A stretch of DNA of 64,000 nt from Devriesea agamarum (GCF_900070355.1 NZ_LN849456.1:1116001-1180000), one strand, 5' to 3'. Shown: positions 17,360 to 26,800, numbered from the stretch's first letter. Translations and numbers: made by a program. Notes: a model not told the origin generated them from the sequence alone.

Positions 17360-18229
17360 GTGTCCCGCTCCACCTGTAACCCGCCACGCCTCGTGGTCCT
17401 CGCGCACACTCGTGCGCAGGACCTCGGGGATGAGCACCCTCTGGCGATGCTTGTCCTCGGCGGAGCGTGCCTGCTGACCCGGCTCTTTGATGCGCTTCCT
17501 TTCACCTGTGCGGCAACCGACGCGGTTGTGGTGTGCCGTGAGGACGACGCGCCGCCCATCGCTCAGCTGGTGAGGGGCCGTGCGCTGGTAGTCACCATTG
17601 CCTCCGACGCGGGACGGCTCACCGCCCTGCGCACGGGCCTGCGCGCCTTGCCGCAGGATCATCGCCCGGTTTTACTCCATGCAGTTGAGCGCGCCCTCGC
17701 CCCCTCGGAGCTCATATCCTCTGTGCTCACCGCCGGAGCTCATACATCCGATACAGGCGACACTCCCTACGACGCCGTGGTCCCGGTTCTCGATGTCACC
17801 GACTCGGTCAAAGCAACCGGGGGACCCATCTGCGTTGAAGGCGCCACCGGCACAGCACCCTCGCATCGTTTTTCGCCCTCGCAGCAGACGGCAGAAACTC
17901 TCCGCGGGTCGGATCGAACCGTTCAGCTCGTGAATGTTGATCGAGCAGGCCTTGCCGTCCCCCAAGGTCCGCGACTGCTGTCAGCGCAGGCAGCCGAGCG
18001 GATTGCTAACCGTTCCGCTGATGATACTGACGGTCTTCGCGGGGAAAGCTTCGACGAGATCCGGGAGATCCTGCGAACCGGTGGCCGCGTCGTTCGAGTT
18101 CCTGGCAGTTACCGCGCTTTTGCCGTGCGGGACCAGCTCACTTTATGGCAGGCGCAAATCTCATTGGGGCTCGCCCGCGACACCTCCGGCCGACCCGGTC
18201 TTCTGCGCAGGCTCCGCCCCCACGGTTAG
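17360..18229 (+). CDS. IspD-like protein with degenerate active site
   Basis: The protein sits right after carD, where ispD is found in relatives, and its middle keeps IspD-like elements: VLLHAVERALAPSEL in place of the HDAARP region, DAVVPVLDVTDSVKATG matching the conserved P-V-x-D-T-I/V-K stretch, and a VDRAGLAVPQGPRLL segment resembling the R-x-x-Q-T-P-Q segment. The nucleotide-binding N-terminus (GGxGxRxG...PK) is replaced by AHTRAQDLGDEHPLAM, so the key Arg/Lys residues are missing. A complete ispD lies at 26010-26777. I therefore read this as a diverged, probably inactive paralogue. The start is GTG without a clear ribosome site. Confidence 0.6.
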   Translation: MSRSTCNPPRLVVLAHTRAQDLGDEHPLAMLVLGGACLLTRLFDALPFTCAATDAVVVCREDDAPPIAQLVRGRALVVTIASDAGRLTALRTGLRALPQDHRPVLLHAVERALAPSELISSVLTAGAHTSDTGDTPYDAVVPVLDVTDSVKATGGPICVEGATGTAPSHRFSPSQQTAETLRGSDRTVQLVNVDRAGLAVPQGPRLLSAQAAERIANRSADDTDGLRGESFDEIREILRTGGRVVRVPGSYRAFAVRDQLTLWQAQISLGLARDTSGRPGLLRRLRPHG

Positions 18230-18258
18230 CAGACGAGCTCATGCCGAAGCAGGCTAGC

Positions 18259-20517
18259 TCATGCCGACAGCACCAGCACTGCCGAGTCCACGGCGGGCTG
18301 ATCAGCCTGAGCATCCTGCCCATGTGCCGGGGCGATCTCCACATCCAAGACAAACTCTGCCGGGGAATCCCCCTCCCGATGCTGCGCCGAACACGCCTCC
18401 CGCAGCGCCGCGAGCGAGATGGCGATCGTGCCGCGAGCATCGTGAAACTGATCAGCCACCAGTTCATCCAGGCCAATGGGGCGGTGGGGAGCGTCGGCGG
18501 GACGCACTGCGCAGCGCAGCACGTCACCCTTCCACCCCAGCACAATTCGAGACGGTACCGGGGCCAATAGCTGCTCCCGCGTCAGTGGACCGACCCTGAC
18601 GCGATAGGCAGGCTCCAATGTGCGCGGTGCACTCGCCCTGCCACCCCGGTAGGAAGCCACCGATGCCACCGGAATTTCGGCACTCTGATGCTGATCCAAA
18701 TGGCCTGGGTCAAGGTGAACCTCACGGAGGCCAAGGGGAAGGTCGTGTTCTCCCGGTTCGAGGCAGTGCTCTGCCAGACCGAGCTCTGCGTCAGCACCGG
18801 GACGGGGCCATACCTCGAAGCCATGTCCGCACAGCTGAACTCGCGTGCCGCCGGGCTCAATGTTGATACGATGCACCGTGCGCCCATCCTTACCGCGCAG
18901 GGCCATCACCGCTTGGGTTTGGTGGCTGGACAGAGCCATCAGCACCAGTGTTCCATCCTCGCGGCGTTCAATTGGTTGAGCATCGATGCTCTCGATTACT
19001 AGACCCTCGGTCAGCGGCATCATGATCGGCATCGCGCCACATGCACCGGGATGAATCGTCACGGGTTCTGCGGGAACCATGATCTCTTCGCCGCCGATTA
19101 TCACAGGCAACTGAACCCGATCATGTCGCGGCATCTTGGCATGAGGCTGATGGTTTTGGATAAAGACCGCGCCGCAGGCTCGCGCACCGTCATACACCCG
19201 GGCGCTCCACCGCAACGTGGTGGTGTCGTCGAGAGAAGTGGGGCCGTCCTCAGGGAACACGGTGCGAGAAAGTGGCAGCCAATCTTCCCAAAGCTTCCAG
19301 GTTGCATGCTGGTAGGCCAGCAGCCTTCCGTGAAGACGAATCTGGCCCGCAGAGCCAATGGGGGCTTGGAAGTCATAGTCGCGCAACGGCATGTCGTTGG
19401 GATACCCGGTGCGATGCGACTCCTGTCCGCCCACCAGATGCTCTGTGTCCCGGTCATCGCCTGCGGGTATGTGCAGCGGACGGGTCAAGCCGCCGTGGGC
19501 CATGTAATACCCCTGCATGACACTCCCGCTACCCACCTTAGACAGGGCTAGCGCCGCCACATCCTCGGGGTTAACTACCGGGCGGCGGTGATAGGCGGTT
19601 GCGATCCCTCCACCCAATTCGCAGGTCAGGTATGGAGTGCCGTCATCACAGGTGAGGTCGGGGCTACGTAATGCATCGTCTAATTCGTTCTGAGTATCTG
19701 AGTGCTCTTGCCTCAGCGTCTCCCTCAGGTCCGTGCCCAGACAGGTGTCGTCACGCACCGACGTGAATACAAAATGCTTAGCGCAGTCGGTATCCCAGCC
19801 CGCGGTACGATCAATCCAAAACGTGTCTGCATATCCCCCGTAGACCGGCAAGAAGCGGGCCCGATCAAAACGTGCCTGCATCCACGCGGTCGCGGTCCAC
19901 AGGGGTGCTCGCATCCCCACTTCCCGTGCAATATCTTGTAACGCGGCGAGATGATCGGGCCCATCAACTAGCTCATTATCGACCTGCACGCCGATGACCG
20001 GTTCCTCCCAGAGCCCGCTCAACGCAGTGGCTATCGCCTGATACCAGGTCCGCACATGCCGCAGATACTCCGGGTCGTTGCTTCGGACCTGCCAGGGCCC
20101 GGTGGCAATCCAGTCGGGCAGACCGCCAAACCGAGCTTCACCGTGGACCCATGGCCCCACCCGCAGGATCACTGACAGCCCTTCACGATCAGCGAGCTCC
20201 ACAAAGTGGCGGATGTCTAGGTGGGCAGCGCCTCCCGTCAAATCTATGGGCCCTGGCACGGGTTGGTGATGCTGCCAGAACAGATAGGTAGAGACCGTGT
20301 CCATACCTAATCTGCGCAATGTGCGTAGACCGTGTTCCCACTGCTCCACCGGAATGCGTGCATGGTGCATCTCCCCCACGATGGGGAACCATGCTCGTCC
20401 ATCGCGCCGCAGATGGGTGCCTGTCACGTCTATCGTGCCCCGCCGGGTGGGCGGTGGCGTAGGCAGAGCAAGCCGCGACGACACAGCCTTGGGCGAGGAC
20501 GGGGCCAACGGTGACAT
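18259..20517 (-). CDS. GH35-type beta-galactosidase
   Basis: The 752-residue protein has the GH35 pattern: WFPIVGEMHHARIP and GMDTVSTYLFWQHHQP near the N-terminus, the acid/base motif GVQVDNEL (Glu182) and the nucleophile region PYLTCELGGG (Glu300). GH35 enzymes remove terminal beta-galactosyl units. No signal peptide is present, so it acts inside the cell on imported oligosaccharide. The ATG at 20517 is preferred because GGAGGT lies 9 nt upstream; a TTG at 20526 is too close to that site. It is the last gene of an ABC-transporter operon, 43 bp after the permease. The acid/base motif reads DNE rather than the more usual ENE. Confidence 0.88.
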   Translation of the reverse strand: MSPLAPSSPKAVSSRLALPTPPPTRRGTIDVTGTHLRRDGRAWFPIVGEMHHARIPVEQWEHGLRTLRRLGMDTVSTYLFWQHHQPVPGPIDLTGGAAHLDIRHFVELADREGLSVILRVGPWVHGEARFGGLPDWIATGPWQVRSNDPEYLRHVRTWYQAIATALSGLWEEPVIGVQVDNELVDGPDHLAALQDIAREVGMRAPLWTATAWMQARFDRARFLPVYGGYADTFWIDRTAGWDTDCAKHFVFTSVRDDTCLGTDLRETLRQEHSDTQNELDDALRSPDLTCDDGTPYLTCELGGGIATAYHRRPVVNPEDVAALALSKVGSGSVMQGYYMAHGGLTRPLHIPAGDDRDTEHLVGGQESHRTGYPNDMPLRDYDFQAPIGSAGQIRLHGRLLAYQHATWKLWEDWLPLSRTVFPEDGPTSLDDTTTLRWSARVYDGARACGAVFIQNHQPHAKMPRHDRVQLPVIIGGEEIMVPAEPVTIHPGACGAMPIMMPLTEGLVIESIDAQPIERREDGTLVLMALSSHQTQAVMALRGKDGRTVHRINIEPGGTRVQLCGHGFEVWPRPGADAELGLAEHCLEPGEHDLPLGLREVHLDPGHLDQHQSAEIPVASVASYRGGRASAPRTLEPAYRVRVGPLTREQLLAPVPSRIVLGWKGDVLRCAVRPADAPHRPIGLDELVADQFHDARGTIAISLAALREACSAQHREGDSPAEFVLDVEIAPAHGQDAQADQPAVDSAVLVLSA

Positions 20518-20560
20518 GGGTATCAAACCTCCGAAATATCCGCCGACAACGGAACCTGCC

Positions 20561-21427
20561 CTACCCCTTCACACCGCCCGCGGTCATACCGCGGATGATG
20601 TAACGCTGCGCGAAGAGATACAGCACGAGCACAGGGATCAAAGAAATCACTAGATTGGCCGCCACCAGGTTGTATTCATACGTGAACTTCCCCTGGAACT
20701 GGAAGAACGACATCGGCACCGTCGCCTTCATCTGATCCGGCAACAGATACAAGATCGTGGCGAACTCATTCCACCCGGCGGTAAACAACAGCACCACATT
20801 CGTGGCAACCACCGGGCGCAACAGCGGCAAGATCACGGTGAAGAAGGTACGCACCGGGCCGGCGCCATCCATCTCTGCGGCTTCATCGAGCTCCCGAGGA
20901 ATCCCCTGAATAAACCCGGCAAACAGCAACGTCGTGAATGGGACCTGAATTGCGGCATTGACCAGGATCACCGACAGGTAGGAGTCGTAGATTCCGATAA
21001 AACGCAGCAACGCAATGGCTGGCACAAACGCGTACGGCACGATCAATCCGAGCAGAAGGTAGGTGTAGGCCACCCGTGGCGCTGGATCAGTCCGCCGGGC
21101 GATCACGTAGCCAGCCATGGACGCCACCAAAATGGTCAACACCGTAATTCCCGTGGCAATCAACAAACCGTTGATCATGCCCCGCAGAACAGCTTTTTCC
21201 GACAGCACAGTTAAGTAATTCGACCACTGCGCGACGCTGGGCAGAGCAAAACCGAAACTTTTGGCCTCGGCTTCGCTTTTCAGTGAGGTGATTAAGACCA
21301 GTATTGATGGCACGGCGTACACCGTAACCAAAACAGCGATTAAGAGAAGTCGAACCGAGGCCTCAAGTGGCCTGCCCAGACCTTTGCGTTCACCGCTCGC
21401 ATAGCGAACCCGACGTCCTTTAGCCAC
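20561..21427 (-). CDS. Carbohydrate ABC transporter permease (MalG type)
   Basis: The 288-residue protein has six predicted helices and the cytoplasmic EAA loop ELDEAAEMDGAGPVRTFFTVILPLLRP, which contacts the ATPase. It starts at GTG 21427 inside the 3' end of the partner permease gene. Together with the two genes upstream it forms the membrane part of a CUT1-type sugar importer. No ATPase gene is present in the operon, so a shared MsiK-type ATPase encoded elsewhere is expected, as in many actinobacteria. Confidence 0.92.
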   Translation of the reverse strand: MAKGRRVRYASGERKGLGRPLEASVRLLLIAVLVTVYAVPSILVLITSLKSEAEAKSFGFALPSVAQWSNYLTVLSEKAVLRGMINGLLIATGITVLTILVASMAGYVIARRTDPAPRVAYTYLLLGLIVPYAFVPAIALLRFIGIYDSYLSVILVNAAIQVPFTTLLFAGFIQGIPRELDEAAEMDGAGPVRTFFTVILPLLRPVVATNVVLLFTAGWNEFATILYLLPDQMKATVPMSFFQFQGKFTYEYNLVAANLVISLIPVLVLYLFAQRYIIRGMTAGGVKG

Positions 21428-22352
21428 GCAGTTTCGCCTCCCTCCGACGCAAGACAAGGTTCACCAGCAGAGCAACCACGGTAATGATGACGACCTGCGT
21501 CATCTGAGTTGCCAAGGCATACCCGATGTTTCCGGTGCCCAGCGCTTTCACGACGAAGGTTGACATCACCTCGGTGGCACCGCCTGGTCCGCCACCGGTC
21601 ATCGCATAAATCAGGTCAAAGACTTTCAACCCCGAGATCAGCGTCAGCAACAGGGCGATATTGACCGCCGGGAGAATATGGGGCAGACGGACCACCGTGA
21701 AAACTCTCCAGCGACCGGCACCGTCAACCTGAGCCGCCTCCACTAGCTCAGAGGGCACGCTCTGAAGCGCCGCCAGTACAATCACCACGGTCCACCCGAT
21801 GTATAGCCAGGTGTCGGAGGCTGCCACCGCTGCAAGGGCGGTATGCGGATTGGCCAGCCAGTCGCGGGTGAGGGCATCCAAGCCCACCAGGCGCAGAGCA
21901 CCGTTGATGGGGCCGTCTTCACGCAGTAAGAACTGGAATACTTTCGCCATCACGATGCCCGAGAACATCATGGGTAAAAACACCATTGCGCGCAGCACGT
22001 CCCGCCCGCGAAATGCCCTGTCCAGCAGCAGCGCAATACCGACCCCGATCGCCGTTTTCGCGATGGTCACGATGATGGCGTACACGAACTGATGGACAAT
22101 CGCGCGGGCAAAATCCACGCCGTACACAGTCCACAGCAGGTGATAGTTATCCAGTCCCTTCCAGTGGATGCTGGTGCTGGTCGTGGAATAGTCCGTAAGA
22201 GACAATGCCAAACCCACCGCGGCAGGGCCGACGAAAAAGACGGTAAACAGGAGCAGGGCGGGCAGCAGGAACCACAGCGGGTAACGACGAGCGGCGCGGG
22301 AGGACCGGCGGCGTTTGACCACCGGTGCCCCCGCGGGGTTAGAAGCCGCCAA
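21420..22352 (-). CDS. Carbohydrate ABC transporter permease (MalF type)
   Basis: This is the first permease of the importer, 310 residues from TTG 22352, or 300 from GTG 22322. The TTG has AAAGG upstream and overlaps the end of the binding-protein gene. Six helices and the EAA loop (ELVEAAQVDGAGRWRVF) are present. The N-terminus is Arg-rich (KRRRSSRAARR), as is usual for positive-inside orientation. Confidence 0.92.
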   Translation of the reverse strand: MAASNPAGAPVVKRRRSSRAARRYPLWFLLPALLLFTVFFVGPAAVGLALSLTDYSTTSTSIHWKGLDNYHLLWTVYGVDFARAIVHQFVYAIIVTIAKTAIGVGIALLLDRAFRGRDVLRAMVFLPMMFSGIVMAKVFQFLLREDGPINGALRLVGLDALTRDWLANPHTALAAVAASDTWLYIGWTVVIVLAALQSVPSELVEAAQVDGAGRWRVFTVVRLPHILPAVNIALLLTLISGLKVFDLIYAMTGGGPGGATEVMSTFVVKALGTGNIGYALATQMTQVVIITVVALLVNLVLRRREAKLRG

Positions 22353-23658
22353 GGCCTTTAACCTTTGCAGACTTCACGTAGGCATCCTGCCATCCCTTAA
22401 TGAACTGCGCTGCGTTGCGACGACCGGCCAGAAGGTCCTGGTAGAGGCCTTTCAGATCGGATTCGGGAGCGGGCACAGCGTAGGCGTTCTCGCCCTTGTC
22501 GGTCGTGGGTGAGCTTCCGATCAGCGCGGTAATGTCTTTCAGCACTGCCGGTGCACTGTCAGGCAAAGTCACATCGGTGAAGGCGGGGATGGCCGGGGTA
22601 GCCTCCAGCGCCTTGCGTACCTGATCGGGCTGGATCATGAACTGCAAGAGGTCTTCGGCAGCGTCGCCCACTTTCGAGGACTTTGCAATGTGCACACCGC
22701 CGTCCCCAGCGGAAATACCGAGGGTGGCAGGCCCGTGGGTGGTGGGCAGGGGGAAGAATCCGAGCTCTGCCTTCGGGTCGAGCTTCAGCACTTCACCGAC
22801 GATCCAGTCGCCCTGGATCACCATGCCGGCGGTTCCGGTGGCGAGGGCTTTTTGAGCGTCGGAATAGTTAGCCGTTCCAGCGTTCTTATTGATGAACGAG
22901 GCACCAACCCACTGGGCGAGGGCCTGGATCTGCGAGGTGAACAGGGGAACGTCAGCCCATGAGGTGCGGTTGCTGCTCAGCTCAGCCCAGGTGTTGGGCG
23001 CATTACCGCCGATGTCGAAGTAGACGGCGTTGCGATGCTGCAAAAGAGTCCAGGCATCGTCGCCAGCCCCCGAGAAGAACAGCGGGGTCACACCGGCATC
23101 GGCTAGTTTCTTGCACACGGCCCCCATCTCGTCGAGGGTTTTGGGGGCAGCCTCAACGCCTGCTTTGGCAAACGCTGCCTTGGAGTAGAACACACCCATC
23201 GTGTTCACACCGGTGGGTACCGGCACGCCGTACACGGTGCCGTCGTGGGCCATGGAATCTGCTAGCGGCTTCAGGGTGCGCTGCAAGAACGCCGTGTCCT
23301 TGATCGGACGCATTTGGTTCTTCACGTCAAACGTCTCGTATTTGCCGCGGAACAGGTCGATGCCGGTGCCGGACTGTAGGCGGGTATTGACCACGGACTC
23401 GTACTGTTCGCCGACGCCCTGAACATCAACCCGGTGCCCGGTTTTGTCCTGCCAGGCTTTGACGATCTCTTCAAACTTCCCGAGGGCGATCTGACTTTGA
23501 GGAATCACATAGGTGATCTGCGTGCCGTCACCGCCACCACCATCGTCGTAGAGCCCGCACCCGGTGAGCAGAGCGCCTGCTCCCACTCCGAGAGCTGCGA
23601 TCAGAGTTCTGCGGCTGAGGGGGGATAGCCCGGTAGCTGGGTTGTGGGCAATGTTCAT
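22339..23658 (-). CDS. Sugar ABC transporter substrate-binding lipoprotein
   Basis: The 439-residue extracellular solute-binding protein (family 1) begins with a signal containing SRRTLIAALG and a lipobox LLTGC, so it is lipid-anchored outside the cell. The mature part has the expected two-lobe features, such as GKFEEIVKAWQDKTGH, DGTVYGVPVPTGVNTMGVFY and GTAGMVIQGDW. It heads the operon with both permeases and the GH35 enzyme. AGGTG lies just before the ATG. A perfect LacI-type palindrome lies 142 bp upstream. The GH35 and secreted clan-A hydrolase suggest a beta-linked galactose-containing oligosaccharide as cargo; this is inference. Confidence 0.93.
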   Translation of the reverse strand: MNIAHNPATGLSPLSRRTLIAALGVGAGALLTGCGLYDDGGGGDGTQITYVIPQSQIALGKFEEIVKAWQDKTGHRVDVQGVGEQYESVVNTRLQSGTGIDLFRGKYETFDVKNQMRPIKDTAFLQRTLKPLADSMAHDGTVYGVPVPTGVNTMGVFYSKAAFAKAGVEAAPKTLDEMGAVCKKLADAGVTPLFFSGAGDDAWTLLQHRNAVYFDIGGNAPNTWAELSSNRTSWADVPLFTSQIQALAQWVGASFINKNAGTANYSDAQKALATGTAGMVIQGDWIVGEVLKLDPKAELGFFPLPTTHGPATLGISAGDGGVHIAKSSKVGDAAEDLLQFMIQPDQVRKALEATPAIPAFTDVTLPDSAPAVLKDITALIGSSPTTDKGENAYAVPAPESDLKGLYQDLLAGRRNAAQFIKGWQDAYVKSAKVKGLGGF

Positions 23659-23799
23659 GTCACACCTGCTTCACTGCTCGTGCGGCACGGGAACTCCGTG
23701 CGTTGAGGACCGCCGATGGCCCTGTATCTCCTGGTCAGGGACAGTCTAGAAACACTAAATAATGCGTGTCGATGCCGAACGTCCCGGAACAGACCCGTA

Positions 23800-23817
23800 A
23801 TGAAAACGCGTTTTCAT
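23800..23817. promoter_or_regulatory. LacI-family operator palindrome
   Basis: ATGAAAACGCGTTTTCAT is a perfect 18-bp palindrome centred on CG, the form of LacI/GalR-family operators. It lies between the divergent binding-protein gene (start 23658) and the secreted hydrolase (start 23907) and could control both. No LacI-type regulator gene is in the window. Confidence 0.75.
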
Positions 23818-23906
23818 CAGATGCTGGCTCTCTCTTCCCAACGCGCTTATGATGCGGCCACGCGACGGAGTCGTCGCACCCAGAGGACCCAGAGAAGGAC
23901 CCATCG

Positions 23907-25637
23907 ATGAAGCGCCGCAGCTTTCTCACCGCTACCGCCACTGCTCCCCTCGCGACCCCCGCGCTCGCGCACGCCGCCGAGCCCCCGTCACAGCCCACGA
24001 CAACGAATCCTGGTATCGACATCGACTTCACCTCCGTCACCCACCCCATCTCTCCGCACCTCTTCGGGGTCGTTCACTACCCAAGCTGCGATCCCCATGA
24101 CCCCGACATTGGCGAACACCTCGAGGTGTGGGACCAGATGGTCAAAACCCTCGGGGTCCGGTTCCTACGAGCCGACGCCCGACTCCACGAAATCCTGCCC
24201 CTGACTGTAAAACGGCCGGGAACAGGATGGAACAATCAGCGTGACCCCTACGTCGTGACCGGTCCCGACGGAGTTAAACGCCCCTTCACCCTCGCGGGCT
24301 ACCGGGAGGATATGGAGCACCACGCCCGCACCGGACGCTATCTCACCGGTCTGAGCAACCCCGCCAACTGGAATACCGACCGGCTTTTACGCTGGATCCG
24401 TACCGCCCGCGACCACGGTTTCGACGTGATGGTGATGACCTTCCAGGTACCCGAATGGCTCGGGGCTGACGTCGATGGTATCGATGCCTGGGGTAAACCC
24501 CGCACGTCAGCGAACTCTGCGCCGCGGGACTGGAAGATCTTCCGTGACATCATGGGCAAGCTCTACACGCTGGTGCGGCCCTACGCCTTCGCCTATGAGC
24601 TGCTGAATGAACCCCACGGTTTCGTCTTCCCCGGAAATGGCGAACGCCCGGGAGGCGGACGCTACTCCTCCATTGACCAGTTCGCAGCCGACTATTTCTA
24701 CCAGGCTATCGACGCCATGTATGCGGCGGAGCGAGCTTTGACCGGACGCCCCGATGCGCGGCCTGCGATGCTGCTCGGTGGCGGTGGCGACGACCAGTGG
24801 TCACCCACGTACGGCGTCCTCGGGGAAATCCTGTCTCCGGAACGAGCCGAGCAGGCCCGGCGGATCGACTTCCTGTCCATTCACAACTACAGCTGGCGCC
24901 CGGTCAACCCGGCCGAAGCCGATGGTCGCGTCGACGGGGAACCATCCGGGACCATGCGGGCTCTGCGCCGATTCGTCACCCAGCGCGCTGGACGAGACAT
25001 CCCGCTGTATCTCAACGAATGGAACCTCAGCCCGGGCAACCCCGTCCCAGCACTCCCCCAGGTTCGCGCCCGAGAGGGCGTGCCTTACCACGCCCGAACC
25101 TTCCTCGATGCCTTACACGAACGGGTCAATGGCATGGCCTACTACACGTTCTACCCCGGAGACGTTCCCATGGACGACTATCAGGCGTCCATGGGCTGGA
25201 TCGAGAAGGGCCACGGCGGCTACCTGTGGAACAACGGGTCTCCGCAGCTGCGGCCTTTCGCCCAGGTATGGAATCTGCTCTCTCACCGTCTGGCGATGGG
25301 AAGTGGAACCGGACATGCCGTTGCGACGCAGATTAGCGGTCTACCCGCCGGAATCGACAGTGCCCAAGGCGTGCTGGCACCGGACGGCACGCCCGAGGCG
25401 ATCGTGCTGAACTGGTCCTCAGCTAAGGCCTCAATTCCCGTGCGGTTGAGCGGGCTGAAACTTAAGGACGGCGAGGCCATCCTGGAAGTTTCGATCATTG
25501 ATGGGACCGTGCACGGCGCAGTGGGCGACATTCCCGCTCCGACCCGTCACCGCGTAGCCATCGCAGATGGGAAGATCCAGTCCGAGCTCACCATTCCCGC
25601 CGCAGCGGTGGCGGGGGTACGGATTTTGAAGCCGTAG
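23907..25637 (+). CDS. Tat-exported clan-A glycoside hydrolase (GH39-like)
   Basis: The 576-residue protein begins MKRRSFLTATATAPLATPALAHA, a twin-arginine signal with a probable AHA-A cut. The catalytic barrel shows ISPHLFGVVHYP at its start, YELLNEPHG (Glu235, acid/base) and PLYLNEWNLSPG (Glu371, nucleophile), the two-glutamate pattern of clan GH-A, most like GH39. A small beta-domain follows after about residue 460. It is divergent from the sugar importer and shares the LacI-type operator region, so it probably cuts a polymer or glycan outside the cell and feeds the transporter. Exact bond specificity is unknown; GH5 or GH30 membership cannot be excluded. Confidence 0.75.
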   Translation: MKRRSFLTATATAPLATPALAHAAEPPSQPTTTNPGIDIDFTSVTHPISPHLFGVVHYPSCDPHDPDIGEHLEVWDQMVKTLGVRFLRADARLHEILPLTVKRPGTGWNNQRDPYVVTGPDGVKRPFTLAGYREDMEHHARTGRYLTGLSNPANWNTDRLLRWIRTARDHGFDVMVMTFQVPEWLGADVDGIDAWGKPRTSANSAPRDWKIFRDIMGKLYTLVRPYAFAYELLNEPHGFVFPGNGERPGGGRYSSIDQFAADYFYQAIDAMYAAERALTGRPDARPAMLLGGGGDDQWSPTYGVLGEILSPERAEQARRIDFLSIHNYSWRPVNPAEADGRVDGEPSGTMRALRRFVTQRAGRDIPLYLNEWNLSPGNPVPALPQVRAREGVPYHARTFLDALHERVNGMAYYTFYPGDVPMDDYQASMGWIEKGHGGYLWNNGSPQLRPFAQVWNLLSHRLAMGSGTGHAVATQISGLPAGIDSAQGVLAPDGTPEAIVLNWSSAKASIPVRLSGLKLKDGEAILEVSIIDGTVHGAVGDIPAPTRHRVAIADGKIQSELTIPAAAVAGVRILKP

Positions 25638-25677
25638 CACGCCCGGGCATCCTGGAGCGGGCGGCGTGCAGCCGATA

Positions 25678-25989
25678 TTACCGGCGGCGTCGCCCGCGCC
25701 AGACCGCCCAGAACTCCCCCACCATGCGCCAAGGTTTAGACAGGGTTCGGCGCGGAAGAGACGTTGCCAGCTCCCCGGGGTCCCGACGCAATCTGCGCCA
25801 TAGCCTGCGCGGCTTGGTACGGATCCGGTCGCCGAGATCCGGCAGATATTCCTCGCTAACATCCAGCCTGGTGATCGCACCGCACCCCGTGCACTTGATC
25901 TCCGTGACCAGCCGGCCTGCATAAATCACGACGTGGTCAGCGACGCGGTCGCACACCGTGCACCGCAGAAAGCTCTCTTCGATGGACAT
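25678..25989 (-). CDS. Small zinc-ribbon protein of unknown function
   Basis: The 103-residue protein has two paired cysteines, CTVC (residues 10-13) and CTGC (33-36), spaced as in a zinc ribbon, with DHVVIYAGRLVTEIK between them. The C-terminal half is very rich in Arg and Trp (KPRRLWRRLRRDP). I recall similar small proteins in actinobacteria annotated as hypothetical. It is 20 bp before ispD's end on the same strand and so may be co-transcribed with ispD. Confidence 0.7.
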   Translation of the reverse strand: MSIEESFLRCTVCDRVADHVVIYAGRLVTEIKCTGCGAITRLDVSEEYLPDLGDRIRTKPRRLWRRLRRDPGELATSLPRRTLSKPWRMVGEFWAVWRGRRRR

Positions 25990-26009
25990 CGCCGACCTCC
26001 TCGCCGCCC

Positions 26010-26777
26010 CTAGTCCCTAACCCTCAACTTTAGCGAGGTGACCACGTCTTGGGCGAGTAAAAGATCCTGGGCGTAGGTGATCTTGAAGTTCGTTTCCTCG
26101 CCTCGGACCCACACCACATCCAAATCCGTGTATTCCTCGGCGCAGGAGGCTGTATCAGTTCCGACAAACCCGTCCCGGGCTGCGGCCTCATAGGCATCCA
26201 GGATGGTCGGGGCGTCAAACCCCTGTGGCGTTTGCACCCGCACCAAACCCTCGTGCTGGAGTAAACCCAGACCATCATGACCGAGATGAGCGAGCAATTC
26301 AGGGGCGGGAAGCGCAGGTACGGCTCCCCCGTGCTCCATCGCCGCATGTAACACGGCGCCGACCAGACCGCGGGAAACCAAAGGCCGGGCAGCATCATGG
26401 ATCAGCACATGGGTAACGTCCCCCGCGTCAATGCGATCAGCCAGATGCCTAAGCGCGAGCAGTTCACTTTCCTGGCGGGTTTTACCGCCGTGAATGATTT
26501 CGACGTCGCGGCCCAGCACCTCGCGCTCAGCCACGAATTCCGCGTGCGCACGATCTTCTGGACGCACCACAAAAACCAGCGGGTCAATAGCGCGAATAGA
26601 AGCCATCGTCGACAGCCCCCAGCTCGCAATAGTGCGGCCAGACAGCGGCAAAAACGCTTTATTGAGCGCCGCACCCACCCGAGATCCCGTGCCACCAGCC
26701 AGGACAATTCCCGCGGCAGTCGGTCCCTGAGGAGACCGACGTCCACGATGCCAAGGGGGTCGACGCCTGCTATTCAC
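26010..26777 (-). CDS. ispD: 2-C-methyl-D-erythritol 4-phosphate cytidylyltransferase
   Basis: IspD adds CMP to methylerythritol phosphate in the non-mevalonate isoprenoid pathway. The 255-residue protein has GIVLAGGTGSRVG...NKAFLPL, KTRQES, LIHDAARPLVS, VQTPQGF, and the C-terminal GEETNFKITYAQDL. All catalytic residues seem to be present, in contrast to the relative at 17360. A GTG at 26777 is the start, giving an Arg-rich lead of 20 residues. It is divergent from the PTS EIIB/ispF pair, with a strong inverted repeat between. A TarI-type cytidylyltransferase is a less likely alternative. Confidence 0.88.
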   Translation of the reverse strand: MNSRRRPPWHRGRRSPQGPTAAGIVLAGGTGSRVGAALNKAFLPLSGRTIASWGLSTMASIRAIDPLVFVVRPEDRAHAEFVAEREVLGRDVEIIHGGKTRQESELLALRHLADRIDAGDVTHVLIHDAARPLVSRGLVGAVLHAAMEHGGAVPALPAPELLAHLGHDGLGLLQHEGLVRVQTPQGFDAPTILDAYEAAARDGFVGTDTASCAEEYTDLDVVWVRGEETNFKITYAQDLLLAQDVVTSLKLRVRD

Positions 26778-26800
26778 GATGTCATCCTAAAGCGGGCATG

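Noticed and set aside
25431-25922. Minus-strand frame of 163 residues over the end of the secreted hydrolase
   Set aside because: It overlaps both the hydrolase and the zinc-ribbon gene in another frame and has no motif.
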